Assembly (NCBI RefSeq): GCF_000473995.1
Contig: NC_022571.1
Span: 911,501-975,500 of the forward strand
Source of the DNA: Clostridium saccharobutylicum DSM 13864
Lineage (GTDB): Bacteria > Bacillota > Clostridia > Clostridiales > Clostridiaceae
DNA: 64,000 nucleotides
Direction of reading: 5' to 3'
Under the pieces are notes generated by a model that was not told the DNA's origin, made no database searches, and saw nothing but the letters and a program-made list of their open reading frames with translations. The position numbers and the translations under genes are program-made. Positions 27,802 through 37,309 of this stretch are shown here, in pieces; position 1 is the stretch's first letter; each line of letters starts with the position of its first letter.

Positions 27802-27880
27802 GTGCAAGGTGCACTAAAATATTGTTACTGATATTTATAGATTTTTAAATTTAAAAATGATACTATTTATTTAGACAAAG

Positions 27881-27921
27881 GAGTCTTTATTACACTGTAT
27901 AATAAAGATTCCTTTATTTAC
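27881..27921. terminator. Terminator-like hairpin
   Basis: AGGAGTCTTTATTA and TAATAAAGATTCCT are near-complementary and followed by TTATTT. Confidence 0.45.
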
Positions 27922-28000
27922 GTAAAAAATTATAACGAGTAAACTAAGTTATAAGTAATCTAAAATTATTAAGAATATGATTCTAAATTACTTATAATTA

Positions 28001-28281
28001 TAGATATCCAATTTAAAAATCAGACTTATAATTAGAATGTGTTTCTATATTAGAAATTGCATACATTTTTGTGAAACAGGCATTGAAATTGAACTGTGAA
28101 GGTTCTTAGTACAATGTTGTACCATTTTCTGCTTGTCCTGATTTTACATTAGAGCATGCAAAAATGGGCACAACCTTGTACTTAGAACCTTTCAGTGAAA
28201 ATTTTATGGTCCTGTGGAACAAAAACATTTCTGGTTTCGGTTATTCACCACATAAGTATGATTTATAGTTTGGATATCTAT
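28001..28281. repeat. Family 2 long palindromic element before the alcohol dehydrogenase
   Basis: The outer ends TAGATATCCA and TGGATATCTA pair. The middle arm TTCTTAGTACAA pairs with TTGTACTTAGAA. The apex has TTTTCTGCTTGTCCT against AGAGCATGCAAAAA, matching the copy at 18384. The right side carries TTTCGGTTATTCACC. The element lies in the 5' region of the dehydrogenase gene rather than at a gene end. Confidence 0.7.
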
Positions 28282-28327
28282 AAGCACATAAAGGAATTAA
28301 AAATGTTAAATATCTAGGAGGAAAGTA

Positions 28328-29461
28328 ATGATGAAGTTTAATTATAATTTACCAGTTAATCTTTTATTCGGAAGAGGAAGAAGCAATGAAATAGGAATTG
28401 AAGTAGCTAAGTATGGTACTAAAGCACTTATTGTAACTGGAAGAAGTAGTACAAAGAAAAGTGGATTACTTGATAAAGTAATAAGCTTATTAGAAGAATC
28501 CAACGTTGGCTATGAAATTTTTGATAAGGTGGAACAAAATCCACTTACTACAACAGTATATGAGGGTGTAGATATTATAAAAGAAACTGGATGTGATGTT
28601 GTCTTAGGTCTTGGCGGTGGAAGTATTATGGATGCAGCTAAAAGTATTGCATTTTCAGCTAAAAATCCTGGTGATATATCAGAATACATATTTGGTATAA
28701 AACAGGGGGGAAAAGCATTACCTATAATTTTAGTTCCAACAACATGTGGAACAGGAAGTGAAGGAAATTGTTTTTCGGTACTTACGAATCCAGAAACTAA
28801 GGATAAAAAATCCCTTAGAACTAATGTAATTATTGCAAAAGCTTCAATTATTGATCCAGAACTTATGACTACAATACCAAAGCATATTCTTGCATCTGTT
28901 GGTTTTGATGCTTTAGCACATAATATGGAAGCATATGTATCAAAAATAGGACAACCATTAACTGATATGAAAGCTCTTTATGGAATAAAATTATTAGCAC
29001 AAAATTTACCTAAAATATATAATGATCCAACTGATTTGGAAGGATGGGAAAAAGTAACACTTGCAAGTACTTTAGGAGGAATGGTTATTGGGGTAGCTGG
29101 AGTAACAGCACCGCATGGAATGGAACATCCAGCAAGTGGATTGCATGATATTGTTCATGGAAAAGGACTTGCAGCATTAACACCAGTAATAGTAGAAAAT
29201 TCATGGCAAAGTGATGTGGAAAAATATAATGATATATCAAGATTATTAGGAGGAAGCTGTGCACAGGATTGTGCAGATGCAATAAGAAACTTGCTTTCTA
29301 AAATTGATCTAAAAGTAACGTTAGGTGAACTTGGAGTTCAAGAAAAAGATGTTGATTGGATGGCTGAAAATTGTATGAAAGTTTCAAAACCAAGTATTAC
29401 AAATCATCCTAAGGAATTCACATTAGAAGAAATAAAGGATATTTATTATAAATCTCTATAA
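28328..29461 (+). CDS. Iron-containing alcohol dehydrogenase
   Basis: The 377-residue product is a group III (Fe-type) dehydrogenase. It has the NAD loop LGLGGGSIMDAAKSI, PTTCGTGSEGN, and metal-binding FDALAHNMEAY plus PHGMEHPASGLHDIVHG. In this genus such enzymes reduce butyraldehyde or related aldehydes, or oxidise diols; the substrate cannot be told from sequence. AGGAGG precedes two adjacent ATG codons, either usable. It is monocistronic with terminator-like hairpins after it. Confidence 0.88.
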   Translation: MMKFNYNLPVNLLFGRGRSNEIGIEVAKYGTKALIVTGRSSTKKSGLLDKVISLLEESNVGYEIFDKVEQNPLTTTVYEGVDIIKETGCDVVLGLGGGSIMDAAKSIAFSAKNPGDISEYIFGIKQGGKALPIILVPTTCGTGSEGNCFSVLTNPETKDKKSLRTNVIIAKASIIDPELMTTIPKHILASVGFDALAHNMEAYVSKIGQPLTDMKALYGIKLLAQNLPKIYNDPTDLEGWEKVTLASTLGGMVIGVAGVTAPHGMEHPASGLHDIVHGKGLAALTPVIVENSWQSDVEKYNDISRLLGGSCAQDCADAIRNLLSKIDLKVTLGELGVQEKDVDWMAENCMKVSKPSITNHPKEFTLEEIKDIYYKSL

Positions 29462-29487
29462 GTAAATTTTATAGTAATTCAATACAG

Positions 29488-29530
29488 ATGCAAAGGGGCA
29501 CTAGAATAAAAGATAGTATGCCTTTTGCAT
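29488..29530 (+). terminator. Hairpin after the alcohol dehydrogenase gene
   Basis: ATGCAAAGG-GCA-TA pairs imperfectly with TA-TGCCTTTTGCAT. It is the likely 3' end of the dehydrogenase transcript. Confidence 0.5.
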
Positions 29531-29930
29531 TGAAAAAATATGAAAAAATTTTTATGGGGAATTATTATAGAAAGATAAGGATTGAAAAAGGATAATTTAA
29601 GTGTTATGAGGTAGTTTGAATTAAAAAATGTGCTTTGAATACAAAAAATTGTGCAGAATGCACTGAAATATTGTTATTAAGGATAATAGACTTATAAATT
29701 TAAATATGATAATATACATACAAGTAAATAAGTTCTTTAAGTGACAAAGATATTTAGTCTAATAAGCATATTTTAACTTTAAGAAATCGATGGTGAACGA
29801 TAAAATAAAGCTTAAGATTAAATATTATGTACACTGAGTAAAATAAATTTTACTTATGAGCATAGAGATTATAAAATCATGATTATGAGATTACTGTAAC
29901 ATAAAAAGATAATAATTTATATTAAATGCA

Positions 29931-29965
29931 AAGGCGCACTGAAATTAAAACAGTGCGCCTTTTTA
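29931..29965 (+). terminator. Strong terminator-like hairpin
   Basis: AAGGCGCACTG and CAGTGCGCCTT form a perfect stem followed by TTTTT. It lies just before the ABC importer genes, so it may end the preceding transcription or act as an attenuator. The rest of 29531-29930 has no gene. Confidence 0.7.
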
Positions 29966-30017
29966 TTGGTCTATTATTTTGTTTCATATACTTTATAGAG
30001 AAATAGGAGTTGAGAAT

Positions 30018-30743
30018 ATGTATAAAGTTTCTGAATTATCAAAAAAATATGGAGAACTAGAAGTATTAAAAGATATAAGCGTAGATATACAAGAAGGTGA
30101 AGTGGTATGCATTATAGGTCCATCTGGATCTGGTAAGAGCACATTTTTAAGGTGTTTAAATTTATTTGAAATTCCAACTGGTGGAAAGATGTACTACAAT
30201 GGGTCCAATGTTATGGATAAAAGTATAGATATCAGATCTCTTAGGGAAGAAGTAGGTATGGTATTTCAAAAATATAACCTTTTTCCACTACACACAGTAA
30301 TAGAAAATGTTATGTTAGCACCAATACTTACAAAAAAGAAAAATAGAAAAGAAGCAGAAAAAATAGCATTAGAGCTTCTTAAGAAAGTTGGATTGAGAGA
30401 TAAAGCAGATGTATATCCAAGAACTTTATCAGGAGGACAACAACAAAGGGTTGCTATAGCAAGGGCTTTAGCTATGGAGCCTAAGATGCTTTTATTTGAT
30501 GAACCAACAGCAGCGTTAGATCCAGAATTAGTTGGTGATGTATTAGACGTTATGAAACAATTGGCTAAGGGCGGAATGACTATGGTAGTTGTAACTCATG
30601 AAATGGGATTCGCTAGAGATGTGTCTGATAGAGTAATTTTTATGGACAAGGGATATATAGTAGAAGAGGGAAATCCAAAAGATATTTTTACTAGTCCTAA
30701 GAATGAAAGAACAAAAGAATTCTTATCAAGGGTTTTGAATTAG
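30018..30743 (+). CDS. Polar amino-acid ABC importer, ATPase subunit
   Basis: The 241-residue ATPase of a GlnQ-type uptake system has Walker [10 protein letters not shown], signature [15 protein letters not shown], Walker [15 protein letters not shown] and the H-loop VVTHEM. The Met at 30018 has GGAG at 8 bases; the upstream TTG frame start at 29979 has none. It heads an operon with the binding protein and permease. Substrate class is polar amino acids by family. Confidence 0.9.
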   Translation: MYKVSELSKKYGELEVLKDISVDIQEGEVVCIIGPSGSGKSTFLRCLNLFEIPTGGKMYYNGSNVMDKSIDIRSLREEVGMVFQKYNLFPLHTVIENVMLAPILTKKKNRKEAEKIALELLKKVGLRDKADVYPRTLSGGQQQRVAIARALAMEPKMLLFDEPTAALDPELVGDVLDVMKQLAKGGMTMVVVTHEMGFARDVSDRVIFMDKGYIVEEGNPKDIFTSPKNERTKEFLSRVLN

Positions 30744-30864
30744 ACTACGATTTAATAATGATCTTATTTTAAATATTCAAATTTAGAATTAATTTAGTAG
30801 CAATAAGCTTAAGTTTTTTAAGGGTGATAAAAAAATAAATAATTATGAAAAGGGGAAATTTATA

Positions 30865-31740
30865 ATGAAGAAGATATGTAAAAAATTATTAGTTTTAATT
30901 GTTATTGTTGTGAGTTGTGTTGGAGTAATGACTGGGTGTGGGGCATCATCTGGTGGAACGTCGTCAAGTAATGATAAAGGTAAAGATACATTAGCAGAAG
31001 CAAAAGAAAAAGGGGTTTTAACTGTTGCTTCATCAAATGATGCACCATTTGCTTTTATTGATTCTAAAACAAATGAATTTACTGGAATTGATGCAGAAAT
31101 AATAACTGAAGCTGCAAAAAGAATTGGAATTAATAAAGTTGAAATGAAGCAGATTCCTTTTGAAAATTTATTAGTAGAATTAAATAATAATACAGTGGAT
31201 ATGGTGACTGATGGAATGTATGTTAAAGATGAACGTAAAAAGAAAGCATTGTTCACTAATATATGGTACAAGGAAGGAGAAGCAATTGTTGTTCCTAAAG
31301 ATTCAAAAATTACTAGTAAAGATGATTTGAAAAATGCTGTAGTTGGTGGACAAAAAGGGACAGCCTTCTTAGAAACAGCTCAAAAGTGGAAAAATGATGG
31401 TTTAGTTAAGGATGTAACAGTGTTTGGTAGCCAATCAGAATTAATGTTAGCTGCAAACACTGGTAAAATAGATGCATGTATAACTGATGGTATGGTTGCA
31501 GGTTATACATTATCACAAGATAGTAGTCTTAATTTAAAGATATTATCTCCATATAAAGCTGAATCGACTGGAATGATAGCAGCAGCTGTAAGAAAAAATG
31601 ATACTGCTTTAGCAGATGCTATAAATGAACAAATTGACAACATGAAAAATGATGGAACAATTCTTAAACTTCTTAAAAAATATGGAATGAATGAAGATTA
31701 TTTTGTTTCAGTTGAAGATGGTCATATTTCAGATAAATAA
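30865..31740 (+). CDS. Amino-acid ABC importer, substrate-binding lipoprotein
   Basis: The 291-residue product has a lipoprotein signal peptide with lipobox MTGC, followed by a Gly/Ser linker and a type 2 solute-binding domain. The domain has VLTVASSNDAPFAFID, FTGIDAEIITEAAKRIG, and the closing DGTILKLLKKYGM. GGGG precedes the ATG. It captures an amino acid or derivative outside the cell. The nearby deacylase-like genes hint at an acylated substrate. Confidence 0.9.
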   Translation: MKKICKKLLVLIVIVVSCVGVMTGCGASSGGTSSSNDKGKDTLAEAKEKGVLTVASSNDAPFAFIDSKTNEFTGIDAEIITEAAKRIGINKVEMKQIPFENLLVELNNNTVDMVTDGMYVKDERKKKALFTNIWYKEGEAIVVPKDSKITSKDDLKNAVVGGQKGTAFLETAQKWKNDGLVKDVTVFGSQSELMLAANTGKIDACITDGMVAGYTLSQDSSLNLKILSPYKAESTGMIAAAVRKNDTALADAINEQIDNMKNDGTILKLLKKYGMNEDYFVSVEDGHISDK

Positions 31741-31751
31741 TAATACAAACT

Positions 31752-31777
31752 AGAAAGAATCCGTATGGATTCTTTCT
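31752..31777 (+). promoter_or_regulatory. Intercistronic hairpin between binding protein and permease
   Basis: AGAAAGAATCC and GGATTCTTTCT form a perfect 11-base stem with a 4-base loop. No long T-run follows. It may stabilise the abundant binding-protein mRNA end and reduce permease expression. Confidence 0.5.
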
Positions 31778-31797
31778 ATAAAAGGAGGCAGCAACAT

Positions 31798-32505
31798 ATG
31801 GATATTTTATCTAACTTAGATTTTAGTACGGCATTTAAGTATTTAGTACCTTCATTAACTGATGGACTTTGGATTGTAATTCAATCAACAGTGCTTGGAT
31901 TTTTATTAGCAATAGTTATAGGATTATTTATTGCAATTGGACGTATTAGCAAAATAAAAGTATTAAAAGGATTTTTATTAGTATTTCTAGAATTTATTCG
32001 AGGGACTCCGCTATTAGTTCAATTAGTATATATGTATTATGTAGTACCACTTTTAGTATCTATTGTTATACAAATTTGGAATCCAGGATATCAATTTAAA
32101 ATAAGTTCATTAGTTGCAGGGACAATAGGTCTTGGAATTAACTATGGTTGCTACATATCAGAAGTTATTCGTTCATCAATATTATCAATAGATGGTGGTC
32201 AAACAGAAGCAGCATTAGCACTTGGTCTTACAAATAAACAAGCTTTGTTTAGAATAACAATACCTCAAGCATTACGTAGTGTAATCCCTGTGTTTGGAAA
32301 CTATTTAGTAATGATGTTAAAAGATACATCACTACTTGCGTATGTATCAGTTAGTGAATTATTGTTACGTACTCAAAGTTATGCTTCACAATCCTTCTTA
32401 ACTATTGAATCATACACAATTTTAGCAGGATTTTATTTAATATTAAGCTTACCACTTTCGCAATTAGTAAAATTAGTAGAAAAGAAAATGATAAAGTTTA
32501 ACTAG
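31798..32505 (+). CDS. Amino-acid ABC importer, permease subunit
   Basis: The product is about 235 residues with several hydrophobic helices and the HisM/GlnP-type loop EVIRSSILSIDGGQTEAALALGLTNKQ. This EAA loop contacts the ATPase. The Met at 31798 is preceded by AAAGGAGG; the longer frame start is inside the hairpin. It completes a one-permease importer with the two genes upstream. Confidence 0.9.
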   Translation: MDILSNLDFSTAFKYLVPSLTDGLWIVIQSTVLGFLLAIVIGLFIAIGRISKIKVLKGFLLVFLEFIRGTPLLVQLVYMYYVVPLLVSIVIQIWNPGYQFKISSLVAGTIGLGINYGCYISEVIRSSILSIDGGQTEAALALGLTNKQALFRITIPQALRSVIPVFGNYLVMMLKDTSLLAYVSVSELLLRTQSYASQSFLTIESYTILAGFYLILSLPLSQLVKLVEKKMIKFN

Positions 32506-32686
32506 TTTGATTGAATTTGCCTAAGATAATAAACAAGTGTTAGTTGATAAATTATTTTTTTCCATGTTTATGATTGAAAAATATAATTAGAAATTTTATA
32601 ATTCAGCATTGTTATGATGAATGGTATTCACAATTCACTAAATTTAAAGGAATTATATATATTTTGTTTTGTTAAATAAGAATTTG

Positions 32687-32776
32687 AAAATACTTAATAG
32701 ATGGTTGTATCAATTATGATTGCTCTAATAAATATTAGAATGGCATTAATTGATACAACCTTTTATTAAGTATTTT
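32687..32776. terminator. Long inverted repeat after the permease gene
   Basis: GAAAATACTTAATA, then GGTTGTATCAATTATG, pair with CATTAATTGATACAACC and TATTAAGTATTTTTC across a small AT loop. A near-perfect 90-base hairpin results. It probably ends the importer operon. I see no gene in 32506-32932. Confidence 0.65.
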
Positions 32777-32932
32777 TCAATTGGATTTTATAGAGATAAT
32801 GAACAAATGTATATGATTAAATGAAGTTTTTATATAAATACATCTTTTTTTACAAGCAAATATATGATAAAAATATAATAAGCAAAAGTGATTTAGGCAC
32901 ATGAGAATAAATAGGGGAAACAGGTGTATATT

Positions 32933-34156
32933 ATGTCAATTTCAGTAAAGGATATATTTAAATTAGATTCATTAAAGAAACTTAATCTTCTTGCTGGAGA
33001 GGCAGGATTAGAAAAGGGAATAGAATGGATATATGTAGCAGAGTGCTTTGAAAATCCATTAGATGGGATCAAGTGGCTCCAAGGTGGAGAAATCATATTC
33101 ATAACAGGGGTTGGAATTAAAAATAACATGGATATGTTAATAAAGCTTATAGAAGGAATTAGTGAAAAAAACGGATCAGGTTTAATAGTAAATATAGGGC
33201 CATATATAAATGAGGTTTCTGAGGAAGTAATAAAGATTGCAGATAAACTTGAACTTCCTTTATTCACATTGCCATGGGAAGTAAAGCTGGTTGAAGTTTC
33301 TAGAGAAATAAGCAATGCTATTGTATTATCGCGTATTGAAGAAAATTCACTTACCCATTTTTTGAGTAATATTTTATTTGGAGACGGGGAGTTAGAAGGC
33401 GATGCGATAGAAAAGGCAGCATATTTTGGATATAATTTAGCAGGAGAATGTTGTATATGTGTTATAGATATTGATGGATTTGAGAGGTATTTAAAATTAA
33501 AGAAATTAGAGGATGAAATTAGCATATCTAGAATTAAAATTACATTTAGAAAGATAGTACAAGATATATTAGAAAAACATGCATTGAAGGTTCCTATTAT
33601 TGATAAAGATGATGCAGTTATTCTTTTTAATAGATCAGAAGAAAATTGCATGAAGAGATTACAAAATGCATTAAAAGAAATACAAGAAGTTATAAAAAGA
33701 CGTATAGATGGTCTTTCTGTAAGTGTGGGAATTGGAAATCCGTATAGAGATTTAAAAATGATGAAACAATCATTAAATGAGGCGGAGTTAGCTATTGATA
33801 GTGCAAAGTGTCAAGGCCTAGATGATACAATTACACAATATAAAGACATAGGGATTTATGGACTCCTTTTCAATATAAAAAATAAAAATGTGTTGGAAAA
33901 CTATTATTTGGATGCGTTAGGATCAATAAGTAATAGTGATGATAAGAATAAAGATGGAAATTTACTTAAAATATTAGAAACATATTTAAATGAAAATTGC
34001 AGTATTACAGTTACAGCTGAAAAATTGTTTTTGCATAGAAATACACTTAAATATAAAATTAAAAAAATAGAAGAACTTTTAGAGTGTGATTTGCATAATT
34101 TTGATGATTGCATGAAGATAAAGATTGCATTATATATTAATAAAATTTTAAAGTAA
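32933..34156 (+). CDS. PucR-family transcriptional regulator
   Basis: The product is about 407 residues. It has an N-terminal PucR ligand domain (SVKDIFKLDSLKKLNLLAGEAGLEKGIEWIY) and a middle GGDEF-like CdaR segment (LSVSVGIGNPYRDLKMMKQSLNEAE). The C-terminal PucR helix-turn-helix is LLKILETYLNENCSITVTAEKLFLHRNTLKYKIKKIEELL. The ATG at 32933 fits the usual family start MSISVKD; a GTG at 32924 is the alternative. It lies between an amino-acid importer and an aminotransferase, so it probably senses a substrate of that pathway. Confidence 0.85.
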   Translation: MSISVKDIFKLDSLKKLNLLAGEAGLEKGIEWIYVAECFENPLDGIKWLQGGEIIFITGVGIKNNMDMLIKLIEGISEKNGSGLIVNIGPYINEVSEEVIKIADKLELPLFTLPWEVKLVEVSREISNAIVLSRIEENSLTHFLSNILFGDGELEGDAIEKAAYFGYNLAGECCICVIDIDGFERYLKLKKLEDEISISRIKITFRKIVQDILEKHALKVPIIDKDDAVILFNRSEENCMKRLQNALKEIQEVIKRRIDGLSVSVGIGNPYRDLKMMKQSLNEAELAIDSAKCQGLDDTITQYKDIGIYGLLFNIKNKNVLENYYLDALGSISNSDDKNKDGNLLKILETYLNENCSITVTAEKLFLHRNTLKYKIKKIEELLECDLHNFDDCMKIKIALYINKILK

Positions 34157-34187
34157 TATAATTAACTTAAGATCTGGAATTATGATG

Positions 34188-34300
34188 TAGGTAACCGAAA
34201 GTAAGGTGAAATTTAGGACAAGCAAAAACAGAACGACTTTTATTGAAGAAATACTATAAGGTCTTTAGCCTTGCTGGAATTCACTACTTTAGTCAAAATA
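34188..34300. repeat. Family 2 element, truncated copy
   Basis: It begins TAACCGAAAGTAAGG and contains GGACAAGCAAAAACAG, the complement of the conserved apex seen at 18384. No matching right arm remains. The gap to the aminotransferase has no gene. Confidence 0.5.
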
Positions 34301-34496
34301 GACAAAAATATTATGGCACTTGGACATAGAAAACCAAAATAGAAAGTATTATTATATAAACAAGCAAAGGCATATAAAACAATAATTTATAGACAATGGA
34401 GTCTTTCGTGTATACAAACATGAGGGCTCTATTTTTTATTATGCTTAAATCATTGAATGTGCCTGAAATAATAGTTTTAATTTGGGAGGCTTTAAA

Positions 34497-35837
34497 ATGA
34501 TAGAAGAATCAAATGTAAAATTAATAACATCAATACCAGGACCAAAATCAAAAGCGATAATAGAGGAAAGAAAAAAATATGTAGCAGATGGAGTATCAGT
34601 ATCAACAGACATTGCTATTGCTGAAGCAAAAGGCGCATTAATTAAAGATGTTGATGGAAATGTATTTTTAGATTTTGCAGGAGCAATTGGTGTTCAAAAT
34701 GTAGGGCATTGTGACGATGAAATAGTTAAAGCAATTCAAGAACAAGCAGAAAAATATATTCATCCAGGATATAATGTAGTAACATACGAATCTTATGGAG
34801 CTTTAGCTAAGAAGTTAACAGAAATAACAGTTGGAAATTTTGAAAAGAAAGTTATGTTTGCTAACAGTGGAGCAGAAGCAGTAGAAAATGCTATAAAAAT
34901 AGCTAGAACTTATACTAAGAAAACAGGAGTTCTTTCAGCTACGGGGTCTTTCCATGGACGTACAAATATGACTATGTCAATAACAAGTAAATATAAGCCA
35001 TATAAAAATGGATTTGGACCATTTGCACCAGAAACTTATAAATTTGATTATCCATATTCATATAGAGCACCACTTGGAGTTTCAGAAGAGGATTACGCAG
35101 ATGAATGTCTTAATAAATTAAAAACTGCACTTAAAACTACACTTTCTCCAGATATGATAGCGTGTTTAATAATTGAACCATTACAAGGTGAAGGGGGATT
35201 TGTAGTACCATCTGCAAAATATATGCAAGAATTACAAAAGCTTTGTAATGAAAATAATATATTACTTATAGTTGATGAAATACAAGCTGGATTTGCAAGA
35301 ACTGGAAAGATGTTTGCTCATGAACACTTTGGAATTGAGCCAGATATTATAACTATGTCAAAATCTATAGCAGCAGGAGTTCCACTAAGTGCTGTAGTTG
35401 CTAAAAAAGAAATAATGGATTCTGCATGTGTTGGCGGTATAGGTGGTACATACTGTGGAAGCCCACTTGGGTGTGTAGCAGCACTTAAAGTAATTGAAAA
35501 AATTGAAAAAGAAGATTTATGTGGAAAGTCACAAAAACTTGGAGAATATATTACTGGCAGATTAAATCAAATGAAAGAAAAATATCCTGTTATAGGTGAG
35601 GTTAGAGGACTTGGTTCTATGGTAGGAGTAGAATTTGTAAAGGATAGAGAAACAAAAGAACCAGCAGCAGATTTAGTTAAAGCAGTAATTAAAAAGTGTT
35701 ATGAAAAAGGAGTTATTTTATTAAATGCTGGAATACTTGGCAATGTAATTCGCTTCTTGGCGCCTCTAGTAATAACAGAAGAACAAGTTAAATATGGAAT
35801 GGATGCATTAGAAGAATCAATTAAAGAATGTATATAA
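34497..35837 (+). CDS. Class III aminotransferase (4-aminobutyrate-type)
   Basis: The product is about 446 residues and PLP-dependent. It moves an omega-amino group (GABA, ornithine or similar) to a keto acid. Signatures: ANSGAEAVENAIKIARTYT, SFHGRTNMTMSITSK, IIEPLQGEGGF, LLIVDEIQAGFARTGKMFA and the lysine in TMSKSIAAGVP. The Met at 34497 has GGGAGG at 8 bases; an upstream start lies on that site. It sits between PucR and the AstE/AspA-like genes, consistent with a catabolic route for an acylated diamino or amino acid. The substrate is unproven. Confidence 0.88.
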   Translation: MIEESNVKLITSIPGPKSKAIIEERKKYVADGVSVSTDIAIAEAKGALIKDVDGNVFLDFAGAIGVQNVGHCDDEIVKAIQEQAEKYIHPGYNVVTYESYGALAKKLTEITVGNFEKKVMFANSGAEAVENAIKIARTYTKKTGVLSATGSFHGRTNMTMSITSKYKPYKNGFGPFAPETYKFDYPYSYRAPLGVSEEDYADECLNKLKTALKTTLSPDMIACLIIEPLQGEGGFVVPSAKYMQELQKLCNENNILLIVDEIQAGFARTGKMFAHEHFGIEPDIITMSKSIAAGVPLSAVVAKKEIMDSACVGGIGGTYCGSPLGCVAALKVIEKIEKEDLCGKSQKLGEYITGRLNQMKEKYPVIGEVRGLGSMVGVEFVKDRETKEPAADLVKAVIKKCYEKGVILLNAGILGNVIRFLAPLVITEEQVKYGMDALEESIKECI

Positions 35838-35887
35838 ACATAAAACTAATTTAGTCTTATTTATAGAAATATATGTGATCAATAAAT

Positions 35888-35931
35888 AGTACATATACAA
35901 ATTATTTTTTTAGTATATGTGCTATTTTTAT
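35888..35931 (+). terminator. Terminator of the aminotransferase gene
   Basis: AGTACATATAC and GTATATGTGCT form a stem followed by ATTTTTATTT. Confidence 0.6.
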
Positions 35932-36060
35932 TTACGTAAATCTGCTGAAGGAAGAATATTTTATTTAAATAATATTATAAATACTTTTGATATTGATTAA
36001 ACAGGATTTTAGTACTAAAATAATTGACAATAAAATTTTCAAGTAGTAACATTAAATTGA

Positions 36061-36100
36061 AGCAAAGATGCTCACAAAGTGAGGATCTTTGCTTATTCTT
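36061..36100. terminator. Strong hairpin, terminator
   Basis: AGCAAAGATGCTCAC and GTGAGGATCTTTGCT pair around a 3-base loop; TTCTTTT follows closely. Beyond it, 36284-36307 carries one end of a family 1 element (TAAGGCACAATCAAAAAAATAA). No gene is seen in 35838-36373. Confidence 0.65.
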
Positions 36101-36373
36101 TTATACTAAGGATATTCAAAAAATAATAAATTAACATGCTAGTTTACTTTGCGTAATACTTGGTAAATATATTTATATAATCTAATGAATGAAATGATAT
36201 ACTTATTGGTAAGGCGCAAAGGATAAACTGTATATTTAATTAATTATTTTTTATATGTCTAATAAAAGAAAATTTTTTTACAGTTAAGGCACAATCAAAA
36301 AAATAATTATCTATAGAGATTTTTTAAAAAGATTGTTTTAAAGGAAATATAATTTGAACTGATGGAGGGTAAT

Positions 36374-37309
36374 ATGATAGAGACAGTAACATCTATTAAT
36401 CTTGCGGTGGATGAAAAGATGATAATAAAGAAAAATAGATTTCAACCTGAAGGCATAAGTGGTAATGAAAAAAGAATATGTATTGTTACTGGACTTCATG
36501 GAGATGAGTTAGAAGGACAATATGTATGTTATGAGTTAATTAGAAAAATAAAGGAAAATATTCAGTTTTTAAATGGTACTGTTGATATATATCCAGCACT
36601 CAATCCTTTAGGAATAGATTCTGTGCATAGAGGAATGCCAACTTTTGATTTGGATATGAATAGAATATTTCCAGGATCAGAAAATGGAGCTATGGCAGAA
36701 CATGTTGCTGCAAAGATTCTTGAAGATATAGATGGAACAGATATGTGCATTGATTTACATTCTAGTAATATATTTTTGAGAGAAATTCCTCAAGTAAGAA
36801 TTAGTGAGCAAATGTCTGAAAAATTAATCCCTTATGCAAAATTTTTAAATACAGATTTTATATGGGTACATCCTGAATCAACAGTTCTTGAATCAACCCT
36901 TACATATAGTTTAAATAATAAAAATATACCAACTTTACTTGTAGAAATGGGAGTTGGTATGAGAATTACAAAAAAATATTCTGAACAATTAGTAAATGGG
37001 ATATTTAATTTAATGAAAGAAATAGGCATATGGAAAGGTGAAGTAGAACCAGTTAGGGAACCAATTATATCAAAAGAGAAAGAAGTTAAATTTATTAATG
37101 CTAAAGCTTCAGGGATTTTCATGCCTTGTGTTGATCATTTAGATGGAATTAAGAAGGATGATAAAGTAGGAGAAATTTTAAATCCGCTAACTGGTGAAAT
37201 TGAACAAGTAGTTATTTCACCATGTGATGGGATGATATTTACTCTTAGGGAATATCCAGTAGTTTATGAGGGGTCTCTTATTGCGAGAGTACTTGGAGGT
37301 GTGAAATGA
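36374..37309 (+). CDS. Succinylglutamate desuccinylase/aspartoacylase-family enzyme (zinc site intact)
   Basis: The 311-residue M14-like carboxypeptidase-fold deacylase would remove an acyl group from an N-acyl amino acid. The zinc ligands are visible: H42 and E45 in TGLHGDELEG, and H129 in CIDLHSS. A later Glu in LLVEMGVGMR fits the catalytic base. A C-terminal beta domain (KASGIFMPCVDHLDGIKKDD, CDGMIFTLREYPVVYEGSL) closes it. The Met at 36374 is 4-5 bases from GGAGGG; the upstream ATG at 36362 precedes that site. It overlaps the next, paralogous gene by 4 bases. Confidence 0.85.
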   Translation: MIETVTSINLAVDEKMIIKKNRFQPEGISGNEKRICIVTGLHGDELEGQYVCYELIRKIKENIQFLNGTVDIYPALNPLGIDSVHRGMPTFDLDMNRIFPGSENGAMAEHVAAKILEDIDGTDMCIDLHSSNIFLREIPQVRISEQMSEKLIPYAKFLNTDFIWVHPESTVLESTLTYSLNNKNIPTLLVEMGVGMRITKKYSEQLVNGIFNLMKEIGIWKGEVEPVREPIISKEKEVKFINAKASGIFMPCVDHLDGIKKDDKVGEILNPLTGEIEQVVISPCDGMIFTLREYPVVYEGSLIARVLGGVK

